Positions 1 to 7,660 of a DNA stretch of 64,000 nucleotides are shown piece by piece. The position numbers were made by a program, and so were the translations under genes. The notes under the pieces are model-generated. The model searched no databases and had not been told where the DNA came from. It worked only from the letters and a program-made list of their open reading frames with translations. Source of the stretch: SZUA-36 sp963753105 (lineage in GTDB: Bacteria > Pseudomonadota > Gammaproteobacteria > Xanthomonadales > SZUA-36); contig CAVWBD010000003.1 of NCBI GenBank assembly GCA_963753105.1, forward strand, positions 248,001-312,000. Reading direction: 5' to 3'. Positions within the stretch are counted from its first letter, which is position 1. Every line of letters begins with the position of its first letter.

Positions 1-502
1 AGTGACCTTCGATATCGACGCCAATGCCATCATGCATGTCAGCGCCAAGGACAATGCAACCGGCAAGGAACAGAAGATCGTGATCAAGTCCACTTCCGGC
101 CTGAGCGATGAAGAGATCGAGAAGATGGTCCAGGACGCCGAGGCGCACGCCGAGGAAGACCGCAAGTTCCACGAAACGGTTACCGCACGCAACAGCGCTG
201 ACGCCATGGTCCATGCCACGCGTTCCAGTTTGAAGGAACTGGGCGACAAGATCTCTGATGATGACAAGCAGAAGATCGAAACCGCCATCGAAGGCGTGGA
301 AGAAGCCATGAAGTCGGATGACAAGGAGGCCATCGAAGCGGCGACCAACCGCCTGACCGAAGCCGCGCAGATCATTTACCAGCAGGCTGCCGCAGCAGCA
401 GAGGCGGGTACGCAGGATGCCGGTTCATCGGCTGAAGCAGCCACCGATGATGTGGTTGACGCCGAGTTCGAGGAAGTCGACGACAAGGACGCTGACAAGT
501 AA
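1..502 (+). CDS. dnaK: Chaperone DnaK (Hsp70), C-terminal part only
   Basis: This is the last 166 or so codons of DnaK; the ATPase domain lies outside the window. The visible part begins inside the substrate-binding beta-sandwich (VTFDIDAN, then VSAKDNATGKE) and continues into the alpha-helical lid, an Ala/Glu-rich linker and the acidic tail (AEFEEVDDKDADK) typical of proteobacterial DnaK. DnaK is the cytosolic chaperone that works with DnaJ and GrpE. dnaJ is not directly downstream, as it often is, but about 5 kb away at 5470, after a tetraheme gene, a secreted protein gene and metB. A decayed second copy of the tail lies at 2981-3055. The leftmost codon is a GTG that is an internal valine, not a start. 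Confidence 0.97.
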   Translation, partial: VTFDIDANAIMHVSAKDNATGKEQKIVIKSTSGLSDEEIEKMVQDAEAHAEEDRKFHETVTARNSADAMVHATRSSLKELGDKISDDDKQKIETAIEGVEEAMKSDDKEAIEAATNRLTEAAQIIYQQAAAAAEAGTQDAGSSAEAATDDVVDAEFEEVDDKDADK

Positions 503-528
503 GACCTGTCAGTTCCCTTTGACCTGAT

Positions 529-558
529 AAAAAGCCCGGCGATTGCCGGGCTTTTTTT
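529..558 (+). terminator. Rho-independent terminator of dnaK
   Basis: Stem AAGCCCGGC (532-540) and GCCGGGCTT (545-553) with loop GATT, followed by seven T. It ends dnaK transcription and faces the convergent tetraheme gene. A 34-nt run including this hairpin is repeated identically at 3083-3116. Confidence 0.93.
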
Positions 559-649
559 GCCTTACAAAACCAACTGCAGCAGTTCTATTTGCGCCAATTG
601 CAGTCGTCAGCCACGTTCACATCTCGAGGCGTACTCAAGCAGTGCAACC

Positions 650-2746
650 TCACTGCGTGATATAGCTCTCACAGAGCGCAACATTATCGGCTGCAATACG
701 CTGGATGGGAACAATGCCACTTTGCCCGATGGACGGGATGTTGTATTCCACTGTGCCACTATTACAGTTTTCGAAGGTAATAGTCATCGTTCCGTCTCGA
801 ACCCTGTCGATCTCCGTTGGCGTGTCGAATATTCCGCCGGAGGCGATCTTGTTCGTCATGATGGCCTGGTTGCCTTCATAGCGGCCCGAGGCGTTGAACC
901 ATCGGTGACCGGGTTCACCCAGGTTGGCAGTTACACCTTCAGCTGGCCGTACCGTGTCATAGGTAAACCAGGATGCCACCACCTTGCGCAGGTCTGGAAA
1001 GACCGTGATGAAGAATCCCTGGCCGTCTGTTTCCGGGTAATACCAGGCATCATTGAGCCCGGGATTCAAATCCACAAGCAGTGGTGCTTCGACTTCAGGA
1101 ATCGGCCCGCTGGATGACAGGATATGGTCGCCGTTTTTGATTTTCCCAACGTCAGCCTGTTGAACGGCCATTTGTTCCGTAATGGACTCACACAATGCGA
1201 TATTGTCGCCTGCTACCCGTTGGATCGGGACGAGACCGCTTTGGTTGATTGACGGAATGTCATATTCGACAGAACCGGTATTACAATCGTAAAAAGTCAG
1301 GATCATGGTTCCGTCTTCGACCCTGGTTATTTCAGTCGGCGTATCGAAAATTCCACCAGAGGCCATCTTTATGTTCAACACGGCCTGGTTGCCATTATAT
1401 AGACCAGAGGCATTGAACCACCGATGACCAGGTTCTCCCAGGTTCGCAGAAACCCCCTGCGCAGGACGCTCCGTGTCGTAGGTGAACCAGGAAACGACGG
1501 CTCTGCCCATAGCGGGGGAAATTGTAATGAAGAATCCCTGTCCATCTGTCACCGGGTAGTACCAGGCATCATTGAGGCCGGCATTTATTTGGAAACTCGT
1601 TGTGCAGGTCACCGTGACATTGGTGATACTCGCAGTGGCAATCGTACCGCTGCCGCTGCTCACGTTGCAGGTCTGGCCGATGGGCTGGGCCGATATCGTC
1701 ACCGCATACGCACTGCCTTCTTCCAGTTCCGTGGCAAATGTGAACGGTCCGTTGGCGGCAACCGCCAGGGTATCGGTTCCGTTATTTTGCAATGCCAGGC
1801 CGGATCCGGTCAGTCCGCTGACATTACCACCTACAGAATGGGTGGGTATGACATCGGTTACGCAGTTCACAACCACGTTAGTGATATTCGCAGTGGCAAT
1901 CGTACCGCTGCCGCTGCTCACGTTGCAGGTCTGGCCAACGGGCTGGGCCGATATCGTCACCGCATATGCACTGCCTTCTTCCAGTTCCGTGGCAAATGTG
2001 AACGGACCGTTGGCGGCAACCGCCAGGGTATCGGTGCCGTTATTTTGCAATGACAGGCCGGATCCGGTCAGTCCGCTGACATTACCACCCACCGTATGAG
2101 TTACGATGACGATACAATCAGAATCAACGGTGTCGTAACTGCCATCACCGTCGTTATCCAGTCCCTGGGTCCCAGCTGCAAAATTCTCTGTGCCGGTGGG
2201 GTTGCAGGAATCCGTGGGCATGGACGGGTGGTTGGTGCCCGGAGATGCGAAATAATTGGGCAGCACATCTTCACCCACGGGAGTGTAATTTGCGGGAACT
2301 GCATCACTGTGACAGGCCTGACAATTCGTTTCACCGGCATTCGTATGGTGTTGGCGTAAACCTGCGCCCCGTCCGGCAGATATGCCGTCATTGCCCAAGT
2401 CTTCTTCACGGCCATGGCAACCAACGCAGCCAATAGTAGCCAGCCCATTTCCTCCTGAAGATCTGTCCAGGAAAACCGTGCCTCTGCCACTCGAGGTGTG
2501 GCAGGCATCGCAGTCGCCACCTAACATGTCATTTCGATGAACGTTATGGAGATTGTCCCCCCAACTCGCTCCATCAGAAAGTGAAACATAGGGGCTGTCC
2601 CGAAAACTGCCGTGACAATCCTTGCAATCTGAATATGTTTCAAATGCCCAGGCTTCAGAAGCCCAGAGAGATAAGACGATTATTGTTATGAATGATATAA
2701 AAAGTGGCGTTACAGACTCAGCTACTCTCGATGATGATGGTTGCAT
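650..2746 (-). CDS. Secreted tetraheme c-type cytochrome with duplicated beta-rich modules
   Basis: 698 residues. A signal peptide (about 1-34, ending ASEAWA) leads into a domain with four CxxCH heme motifs at residues 41-45 (CKDCH), 79-83 (CDACH), 107-111 (CVGCH) and 142-146 (CQACH). An Asp/Asn-rich stretch follows (LDNDGDGSYDTVDSDC). Next are two nearly identical repeats of about 86 residues starting THTVGGNVSGLTGSG / THSVGGNVSGLTGSG, then two repeats of about 130 residues starting with GLNDAWYYP and GQGFFIT. The first repeat pair is almost identical in DNA with a 258-bp offset (about 1609-1844 and 1867-2102). The family architecture suggests a periplasmic or surface redox or sensing protein, but electron donor and function are unknown. 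It converges on dnaK and lies between the two dnaK tail copies, which suggests acquisition together with a dnaK end. Confidence 0.85.
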   Translation of the reverse strand: MQPSSSRVAESVTPLFISFITIIVLSLWASEAWAFETYSDCKDCHGSFRDSPYVSLSDGASWGDNLHNVHRNDMLGGDCDACHTSSGRGTVFLDRSSGGNGLATIGCVGCHGREEDLGNDGISAGRGAGLRQHHTNAGETNCQACHSDAVPANYTPVGEDVLPNYFASPGTNHPSMPTDSCNPTGTENFAAGTQGLDNDGDGSYDTVDSDCIVIVTHTVGGNVSGLTGSGLSLQNNGTDTLAVAANGPFTFATELEEGSAYAVTISAQPVGQTCNVSSGSGTIATANITNVVVNCVTDVIPTHSVGGNVSGLTGSGLALQNNGTDTLAVAANGPFTFATELEEGSAYAVTISAQPIGQTCNVSSGSGTIATASITNVTVTCTTSFQINAGLNDAWYYPVTDGQGFFITISPAMGRAVVSWFTYDTERPAQGVSANLGEPGHRWFNASGLYNGNQAVLNIKMASGGIFDTPTEITRVEDGTMILTFYDCNTGSVEYDIPSINQSGLVPIQRVAGDNIALCESITEQMAVQQADVGKIKNGDHILSSSGPIPEVEAPLLVDLNPGLNDAWYYPETDGQGFFITVFPDLRKVVASWFTYDTVRPAEGVTANLGEPGHRWFNASGRYEGNQAIMTNKIASGGIFDTPTEIDRVRDGTMTITFENCNSGTVEYNIPSIGQSGIVPIQRIAADNVALCESYITQ

Positions 2747-2980
2747 TCCTGCTCTCCTCGGTTAATCACAGTTGCGCTATTTGCGAACCATGACAGCTTG
2801 GAGAATTGACACATCAAGCCGCTCAGTATCCCCGCTTTTTTTTGCCAAAAAGACGTCAGCGATAACTTCAGCTCCAAAAATAGCCCGCAAAGTCAAGTTT
2901 ATGACACCAACGTTAGGATAATATTAAGTAATCTTAAAAACGGCATGAGGATTACATTAAATAAATCTAAAGTTCCGCTT

Positions 2981-3055
2981 TCGGCAGAAGCGGCCACTGA
3001 TGATATGGTCGACGCGGATTTCGAGGGGGTAGATGGCAAGGATGCCGGCAGCTAA
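2981..3055 (+). pseudogene. Decayed duplicate of the dnaK 3' tail
   Basis: The 24 codons before TAA at 3053-3055 read SAEAATDDMVDADF then EGVDGKDAGS. This matches the real DnaK tail SAEAATDDVVDAEF then EEVDDKDADK codon for codon, with many third-position differences. Upstream of about 2981 the similarity stops abruptly in AT-rich DNA and no start or reading frame supports expression. The downstream terminator is also duplicated. The stop-to-stop offset is 2553 bp. Confidence 0.88.
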
Positions 3056-3082
3056 CACTTGCCAGTACCCCTTGATCTAACG

Positions 3083-3111
3083 AAAAGCCCGGCGATTGCC
3101 GGGCTTTTTTT
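3083..3111 (+). terminator. Second copy of the dnaK terminator
   Basis: Same stem-loop as at 529-558 (AAGCCCGGC, GATT, GCCGGGCTT, seven T), part of a 34-nt identical run (530-563 and 3083-3116). In its present place it lies just past the 3' end of the convergent gene at 3146-3778. Confidence 0.88.
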
Positions 3112-3145
3112 GCCTTGTAAAATTATGGCTGAAAGGAAGGAAGGA

Positions 3146-3778
3146 TTACTTCTCGACGATGTTGGCGCCGCTGATCTCACCTTTCACACTGCCGCCACGC
3201 AGGTAAATTTCAACTTCCAGATCATCGTTCTCAACGATCACATTTCCGCGAACGCTCGATCCATCTTCGATGTAAATCCTCAGCGGCTTGCGGTAGCGGT
3301 TATTGTTTCCTCTCGGATCCTTTACAAGAATGTCACCGCCCACGCTCGTTTTGCTGCTCAGCTTTACATCACCGTTGTAGGTGCTCACATCGGTTTCGAC
3401 CTCAACACCTTCCAGTTGTAGTTGGCCGTTTACCGTGGACACCTCCCGGGCCCGGGAACCATTTCCCATGAAAACAGCACCGTTAACGGTCGAGACTTCA
3501 TCAACAACAAGCGTGCCTTCACCGATCTCGACGCTGCCGTTTATCGCGCTGACCTTATCGACCTCGACATCACGACCGATCCTGACCGCCCCGTTGACGG
3601 ACTCCACTTCGCCGTGCACGCTCACGCCATCGCCGATCTGGATTCGTCCGTTAATCGTCGACAGGTCCTTGTTCACGACTTCTCCGGGTTCGATTTTGAT
3701 TGGTTCATTGATTCCGGCAGCGGCTGGCAGGGCTACCAGAAGCATCAGGAACGTAAGAATAATGCGACCTCGTTTCAT
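3146..3778 (-). CDS. Secreted beta-solenoid-like repeat protein, function unknown
   Basis: 210 residues. A signal peptide (MKRGRIILTFLMLLVALPAAA) is followed by at least six short repeats built on V(S/D)xxNGxVxIGxG (for example LSTINGRIQIGDG, VESVNGAVRIGRD, VSAINGSVEIGEG, VSTVNGAVFMGNG, VSTYNGDVKL). Such regular 17-20-residue turns are typical of right-handed beta-solenoids, as in bactofilin-like or DUF4097-like proteins. The C-terminus (EDGSSVRGNVIVENDDLEVEIYL) keeps the pattern. I do not recognise a specific family. It is a single gene reading toward the decayed dnaK tail, with its own upstream region shared with the metB leader. Confidence 0.75.
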   Translation of the reverse strand: MKRGRIILTFLMLLVALPAAAGINEPIKIEPGEVVNKDLSTINGRIQIGDGVSVHGEVESVNGAVRIGRDVEVDKVSAINGSVEIGEGTLVVDEVSTVNGAVFMGNGSRAREVSTVNGQLQLEGVEVETDVSTYNGDVKLSSKTSVGGDILVKDPRGNNNRYRKPLRIYIEDGSSVRGNVIVENDDLEVEIYLRGGSVKGEISGANIVEK

Positions 3779-3959
3779 AACAATCTCCGCCTATGAATGG
3801 GAATGTAGTCAAGTCCATCTTGACTTCTATTGGTTGGATGTCGGCTGGTTACAAAAGGTTGTAATCGAATTACCTGCGGTACGCCTGATAATTTAAGGTC
3901 GCTACTCGTCGAAGGGCACCAACCCGCGTGTTCCGGGTGTCCCAGGGTTGCAAAAAAGC

Positions 3960-3987
3960 TTGACAGCCCGGGTATCGCCGGTAGTAT
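3960..3987 (+). promoter_or_regulatory. Probable sigma-70 promoter of metB
   Basis: A consensus -35 TTGACA (3960-3965) is followed by a 16-bp spacer and TAGTAT (3982-3987). The predicted start is at about 3994, immediately before the first pairing segment of the SAM riboswitch. Confidence 0.65.
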
Positions 3988-3994
3988 TGCTCAG

Positions 3995-4112
3995 ACACTC
4001 ATTGAGACCGGCTGAGGGACAGGCCCTTTGAAGCCGGGGCAACCTTCGGGTTTAACCACCCCGTAAAGGTGCCAACTCCTGCGGAGCCTTCGGGCTACCG
4101 GTAAATGAGCGA
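3995..4112 (+). promoter_or_regulatory. SAM-I (S-box) riboswitch upstream of metB
   Basis: The conserved S-box core is readable: GAGGGACAGGCCC (4014-4026), GAAGCCGGGGCAACC just after it, then AAGGTGCCAACTCCTGC around 4065-4081. The closing helix P1 pairs CTCATT (3998-4003) with AATGAG (4104-4109). In this class S-adenosylmethionine binding turns off methionine-biosynthesis genes, which fits metB downstream. The stretch between aptamer and start codon has a strong hairpin (4171-4196, CAATGAGGTTTG paired with CAAACCCATTG) without a T tract. Control at translation initiation is therefore more likely than attenuation (inference). Confidence 0.9.
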
Positions 4113-4218
4113 GAGGCAGCACGATTCATTGTGATGGGCCGATCCCTTTCCACGGCTTCGCCAGAGTTTCCAATGAGGTTTGCAACAAACCCATTGAAAA
4201 GGAAACGAGGCGAAAATC

Positions 4219-5412
4219 ATGAAGCACCAGAAAATTACCACGACCGTTCGTGCAGGTATTGATACCGACGCGCAGCACGGTGCGGTGATGCCGCCGGTTT
4301 ACCTTTCCACGAACTTCAATTTTGCGGGCCTGGGTGGCAAGCGCGAGTACGATTATTCGCGCAGCGGTAACCCGACCCGTGACTTGCTAGCAGACGCAAT
4401 CAGCCAGCTGGAAGGTGGACAGGGAGCCGTGGTCACCAACACGGGTATGTCTGCCGTTGTGCTGGTCACCTACCTACTTGGTACGAACGATACGATCATT
4501 GCACCACATAATTGTTACGGTGGCTGTTACCGGGCCTTTTCATCGTTGTCCGGGGCAGGGCGCTTCAAGGTCAAGTTTGCCGATTTCACCCGGCCGGGCA
4601 GCATTCGCAAACTGTGTCTGCGGGAACATCCGAAAATGATCTGGCTGGAAACTCCCAGCAACCCGTTGTTGCGAATTACCGATATCGATGCGGTGGCAGC
4701 GATTGCGCGTGAGTTTGGCGCCTTGCTGGTGGTCGACAACACCTTCCTGACACCGCTGTTGCAGCAACCGTTGTCACTGGGCGCCGATATCGTCGTGCAC
4801 TCTACGACCAAGTATATCAACGGCCACAGCGACGTTGTGGGTGGCGCTGTCGTGGCCCGGACACCGGCCTTGCTTGAGAAACTGGACTGGTGGGCCAACT
4901 GCGTTGGTTCAACGGCTTCGCCTTGGGACAGCGCCCAGACCATGCGTGGTCTGCGTACCCTGCATGCCCGTATGCGATGTCACGAGGAGAATGCCCAGGC
5001 CATCGCGCGGTTGCTGGATCGCCATGATGCAGTCAGCCGGGTTCACTATCCGGGGCTCACCACGCATCCTGACCATCAGCTGGCACGCTCACAGCAATCG
5101 GGTTTTGGCAGCATCATCAGTTTTGAGCTCAATGGTGGTGAGCAGGCGATACATGCATTCCTGGACGGCCTGACGCTTTTCACACTGGCTGAGTCACTGG
5201 GGGGCGTTGAAAGCCTGGTGTGTCACCCGGCGACCATGACCCACGCCGCGATGACCGAAGAAGCGCAGGCCGAGGCGGGCATCGGACCGGCCTTGTTGCG
5301 CCTGTCGGTAGGTATTGAATACATGCCCGACCTGGTCAGCGATATCGCACGGGCTCTGGACTGGGTACAGAAATCACTCTCGGCACCACTAAATATGGCT
5401 TGTAGCGCTTGA
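4219..5412 (+). CDS. metB: Cystathionine gamma-synthase / O-succinylhomoserine (thiol)-lyase, PLP enzyme
   Basis: 397 residues, normal for the Cys/Met-metabolism PLP family. It makes cystathionine (or homocysteine) from an acylated homoserine in methionine synthesis. Visible landmarks are YSRSGNPTRD near the N-terminus, LETPSNPLL, VVDNTF, and the PLP lysine in HSTTKYINGH (Lys198). The C-terminal LRLSVGIEYMPDLVSDI is typical. The ATG at 4219 is preceded by GAGG at good distance and by a SAM-I riboswitch, so it is expected to be repressed by SAM. A MetZ-like sulfhydrylase role cannot be excluded from sequence alone, but the riboswitch makes a methionine role very likely. Confidence 0.9.
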   Translation: MKHQKITTTVRAGIDTDAQHGAVMPPVYLSTNFNFAGLGGKREYDYSRSGNPTRDLLADAISQLEGGQGAVVTNTGMSAVVLVTYLLGTNDTIIAPHNCYGGCYRAFSSLSGAGRFKVKFADFTRPGSIRKLCLREHPKMIWLETPSNPLLRITDIDAVAAIAREFGALLVVDNTFLTPLLQQPLSLGADIVVHSTTKYINGHSDVVGGAVVARTPALLEKLDWWANCVGSTASPWDSAQTMRGLRTLHARMRCHEENAQAIARLLDRHDAVSRVHYPGLTTHPDHQLARSQQSGFGSIISFELNGGEQAIHAFLDGLTLFTLAESLGGVESLVCHPATMTHAAMTEEAQAEAGIGPALLRLSVGIEYMPDLVSDIARALDWVQKSLSAPLNMACSA

Positions 5413-5469
5413 ATTAACACTTGTCCGGCCTCAAATCTGCTCCAGACGATAATGACTCAGATTTGAAGC

Positions 5470-6594
5470 ATGGCAAAACGCGATTACTATGAAGTACTCG
5501 GGGTTCCGCGCGACGTTGATCAAGCGGGGCTCAAGCGCGCCTACCGCAAGCTCGCGATGAAACATCATCCGGACCGCAATCCGGATGACGCCGATGCGCA
5601 GGAGCATTTCAAGGAAGCCCAGGAAGCCTATGAGGTGCTGAAGGACGAACGTAAGCGTTCGGCTTACGACCAGTTCGGGCACGCGGCGACCAATCCCGGT
5701 GCGCGGGGACCAGCCGGTTTTGACGGTGATGTGGGCGATATATTCGGCGATATATTCGGCGATATATTCGGCGGTCGCGGCGGCCGTGGGTCACGTCAGC
5801 AACAGCGTGGTTCCGATCTGCGTTTTGCCATCGATCTCGACCTTGAGGAAGCCGTCGCCGGCATCACCCGCGAGATTCGTATTCCGACCCTCGGTGAGTG
5901 TAAAAAATGTCATGGCAGCGGTGCCGAGGACGGTGAAAAAACCTCCTGCACGACCTGTGGCGGAGTAGGCCAGGTGCGCATGCAACAGGGCATATTTTCC
6001 GTGCAACAGACCTGTCCGGCCTGCAAGGGCATGGGCCAGGTGATCCGGAATCCCTGTACGCAATGTCACGGCCAGGGCCGCGTCCGTGAAACCAAGACAT
6101 TGTCGGTCAAGGTTCCAGCCGGCGTAGATACCGGGGACCGGATAAGGTTGGCGGGTGAAGGCGAAGCCGGCATGGCGGGCGCCCAGGCGGGTGACTTGTA
6201 CGTGGAAGTCCGGGTCCGTCAACACCGTTTGTTCGAACGTGACGGCGATGACCTGTATTGCGAGGTACCGATCCATTTTGCAACCGCAGCGATTGGCGGC
6301 GAACTGGAGATACCGACGCTTAAGGGCCAGGTCAAGTTGAAGATACCGGCCGAAACACAGACCGGGCGTATGTTTCGCTTACGTGGCAAGGGTGTCAAAT
6401 CGGTCCGTAGTCACCGCCAGGGCGATTTGATGTGCAAGGTGGTAGTGGAAACCCCGGTGCGGCTATCAAAGGATCAGAAGGCCCTGTTGAAGCAGTTCCA
6501 GGCGACTTTTGAAACCAGCAAAACCGACCACAACCCGAAGGCCAGTTCCTGGCTGGATGGTGTTCGTGAGTTCTTTGACAGGATGACTTCATGA
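5470..6594 (+). CDS. dnaJ: Co-chaperone DnaJ (Hsp40)
   Basis: 374 residues, full length. The J domain (about 4-70) contains the HPD motif (MKHHPDRNPDD). A Gly/Phe region with DIFGDIFGDIFGG follows, then four CxxCxGxG-type zinc motifs (CKKCHGSG, CTTCGGVG, CPACKGMG, CTQCHGQG) and the C-terminal substrate-binding domains. It stimulates DnaK ATPase in the cytosol. The G/F stretch holds a perfect 12-bp unit three times (5737-5772). The stop overlaps the dapB start (ATGA, 6591-6594), so the two are translationally coupled. Confidence 0.97.
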   Translation: MAKRDYYEVLGVPRDVDQAGLKRAYRKLAMKHHPDRNPDDADAQEHFKEAQEAYEVLKDERKRSAYDQFGHAATNPGARGPAGFDGDVGDIFGDIFGDIFGGRGGRGSRQQQRGSDLRFAIDLDLEEAVAGITREIRIPTLGECKKCHGSGAEDGEKTSCTTCGGVGQVRMQQGIFSVQQTCPACKGMGQVIRNPCTQCHGQGRVRETKTLSVKVPAGVDTGDRIRLAGEGEAGMAGAQAGDLYVEVRVRQHRLFERDGDDLYCEVPIHFATAAIGGELEIPTLKGQVKLKIPAETQTGRMFRLRGKGVKSVRSHRQGDLMCKVVVETPVRLSKDQKALLKQFQATFETSKTDHNPKASSWLDGVREFFDRMTS

Positions 6595-7310
6595 CCCGGG
6601 TGCTGATCCACGGTGGCGGTAAAATGGGTTGCAGATTACTGGCTGCATTGAAAGATTCAGCGGACTTTGAACTCGCGGGCCTGGTTTCCGAATCCCGGCC
6701 CGGTGGTCTGGCGGAAGCGGACTGGTATCCGTCACTGGAGCAATTCGATTCCTCTGCGGACCTGTTAATCGATTTCACGCTGACTGGCGGCCCGAGCGTG
6801 GCGGCCGAATGGTGTGAGCAACACCGTGTGCCGTTGCTGAGTGGCACGACGGCCCTGTCGGATGACGATGCCGCGGCGCTTTCAAATGCGGCAAAGCAGG
6901 TGCCGGTGCTGTGGGCGCCAAACTTGAGTTTCGGGATTGCCTTGATGAACAGCCTGGTGCGCAACGCGGCAGCAGCGCTGGGTGACGAGGCTGATATCCA
7001 TGTCACGGAAACTCACCACGTACACAAGCTCGACGCCCCGTCGGGCACGGCATTGGCACTGGCTGAAACAGCGAAAGTGGTTAGGCAGGCGGCTGGCGGT
7101 GATGATGAAGTCACTTTTACCAGTATCCGCGAAGGCGAGGTCGTCGGTGAGCACACGATGTGCTTTTCCTTTGGTGACGAGGTGCTGGAGATCACCCACA
7201 AAGCGTTGGATCGTGACATTTTCGTCCATGGCGCGCTGAAGGCCGGCCAATGGCTGGTTCAACAGGCGCCCGGTTATTACTCGACCAGGGACTGGCTGGC
7301 GGTAGACTGA
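6591..7310 (+). CDS. dapB: 4-hydroxy-tetrahydrodipicolinate reductase
   Basis: 239 residues, somewhat shorter than many DapB proteins (about 265-270). It catalyses the NAD(P)H reduction step of the diaminopimelate/lysine pathway. The N-terminal nucleotide-binding motif is degenerate but present (LIHGGGKMG). LIDFTL, SGTTALS, the family signature ETHHVHKLDAPSGTA with the catalytic His/Lys region, and the C-terminal HKALDRDIFVHGALKAG are all readable. The ATG overlaps the dnaJ stop by four bases. No terminator directly follows; the next 350 bp hold repeats and the carA leader. Confidence 0.94.
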   Translation: MTRVLIHGGGKMGCRLLAALKDSADFELAGLVSESRPGGLAEADWYPSLEQFDSSADLLIDFTLTGGPSVAAEWCEQHRVPLLSGTTALSDDDAAALSNAAKQVPVLWAPNLSFGIALMNSLVRNAAAALGDEADIHVTETHHVHKLDAPSGTALALAETAKVVRQAAGGDDEVTFTSIREGEVVGEHTMCFSFGDEVLEITHKALDRDIFVHGALKAGQWLVQQAPGYYSTRDWLAVD

Positions 7311-7318
7311 AAGCTACT

Positions 7319-7447
7319 CTGTAGGAGGCCCCATGGGGCCGACCAACTCCTCCATCCATGGAGATCGCCGCTTCTGCGCATCCCTGCGCCCGCGGCATAC
7401 CGTTCATCCTGAACATAATCGGAATGTCGCCCGCAAGCGGGCTCCTA
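7319..7447. repeat. Intergenic repeat region with REP-like arms and a CATCC hairpin
   Basis: The 7311-7600 gap has no gene. GTAGGAG at 7321-7327 and its complement CTCCTAC at 7441-7447 bracket hairpins such as GCCCGCAAGCGGGC (7431-7444) and CTCCATCCATGGAG (7349-7362). The same arm sequence (TGTAGGAG) occurs at other intergenic places in the window (14470s, 32268, 58608, 59765). Confidence 0.6.
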
Positions 7448-7606
7448 CATTCTCCACAGATTTCACAGATTGAAAGGGTAATCCGGAATACCCGCGCTGT
7501 TTGGTTAGACACCAGCCGAGGCATCCAGTAGAATTTAAATGCTTAGAGCAACACTGCGAATGTGGTCGGCGACTCCAGCCACGAGTGGTGAACACTCACA
7601 GAATCT

Positions 7607-7640
7607 AAGCGGGAATAGCTGCCGGCAGCATTCCCGTTTT
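7607..7640 (+). promoter_or_regulatory. carA leader hairpin, possible attenuator
   Basis: CGGGAAT and ATTCCCG flank the 12-bp palindrome GCTGCCGGCAGC (7618-7629), followed by TTTT. It lies just before the carA Shine-Dalgarno sequence (GGAGG, 7649-7653). Hairpins of this kind before carA are common in gammaproteobacteria; a role in pyrimidine or arginine control is inference. Confidence 0.5.
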
Positions 7641-7660
7641 GCATATCCGGAGGCAGGAAA

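Noticed and set aside
1424..2099. Plus-strand open frames opposite the tetraheme gene, with an internal repeat
   Set aside because: They mirror the near-identical repeats of the minus-strand gene; no start signals and low-complexity products.
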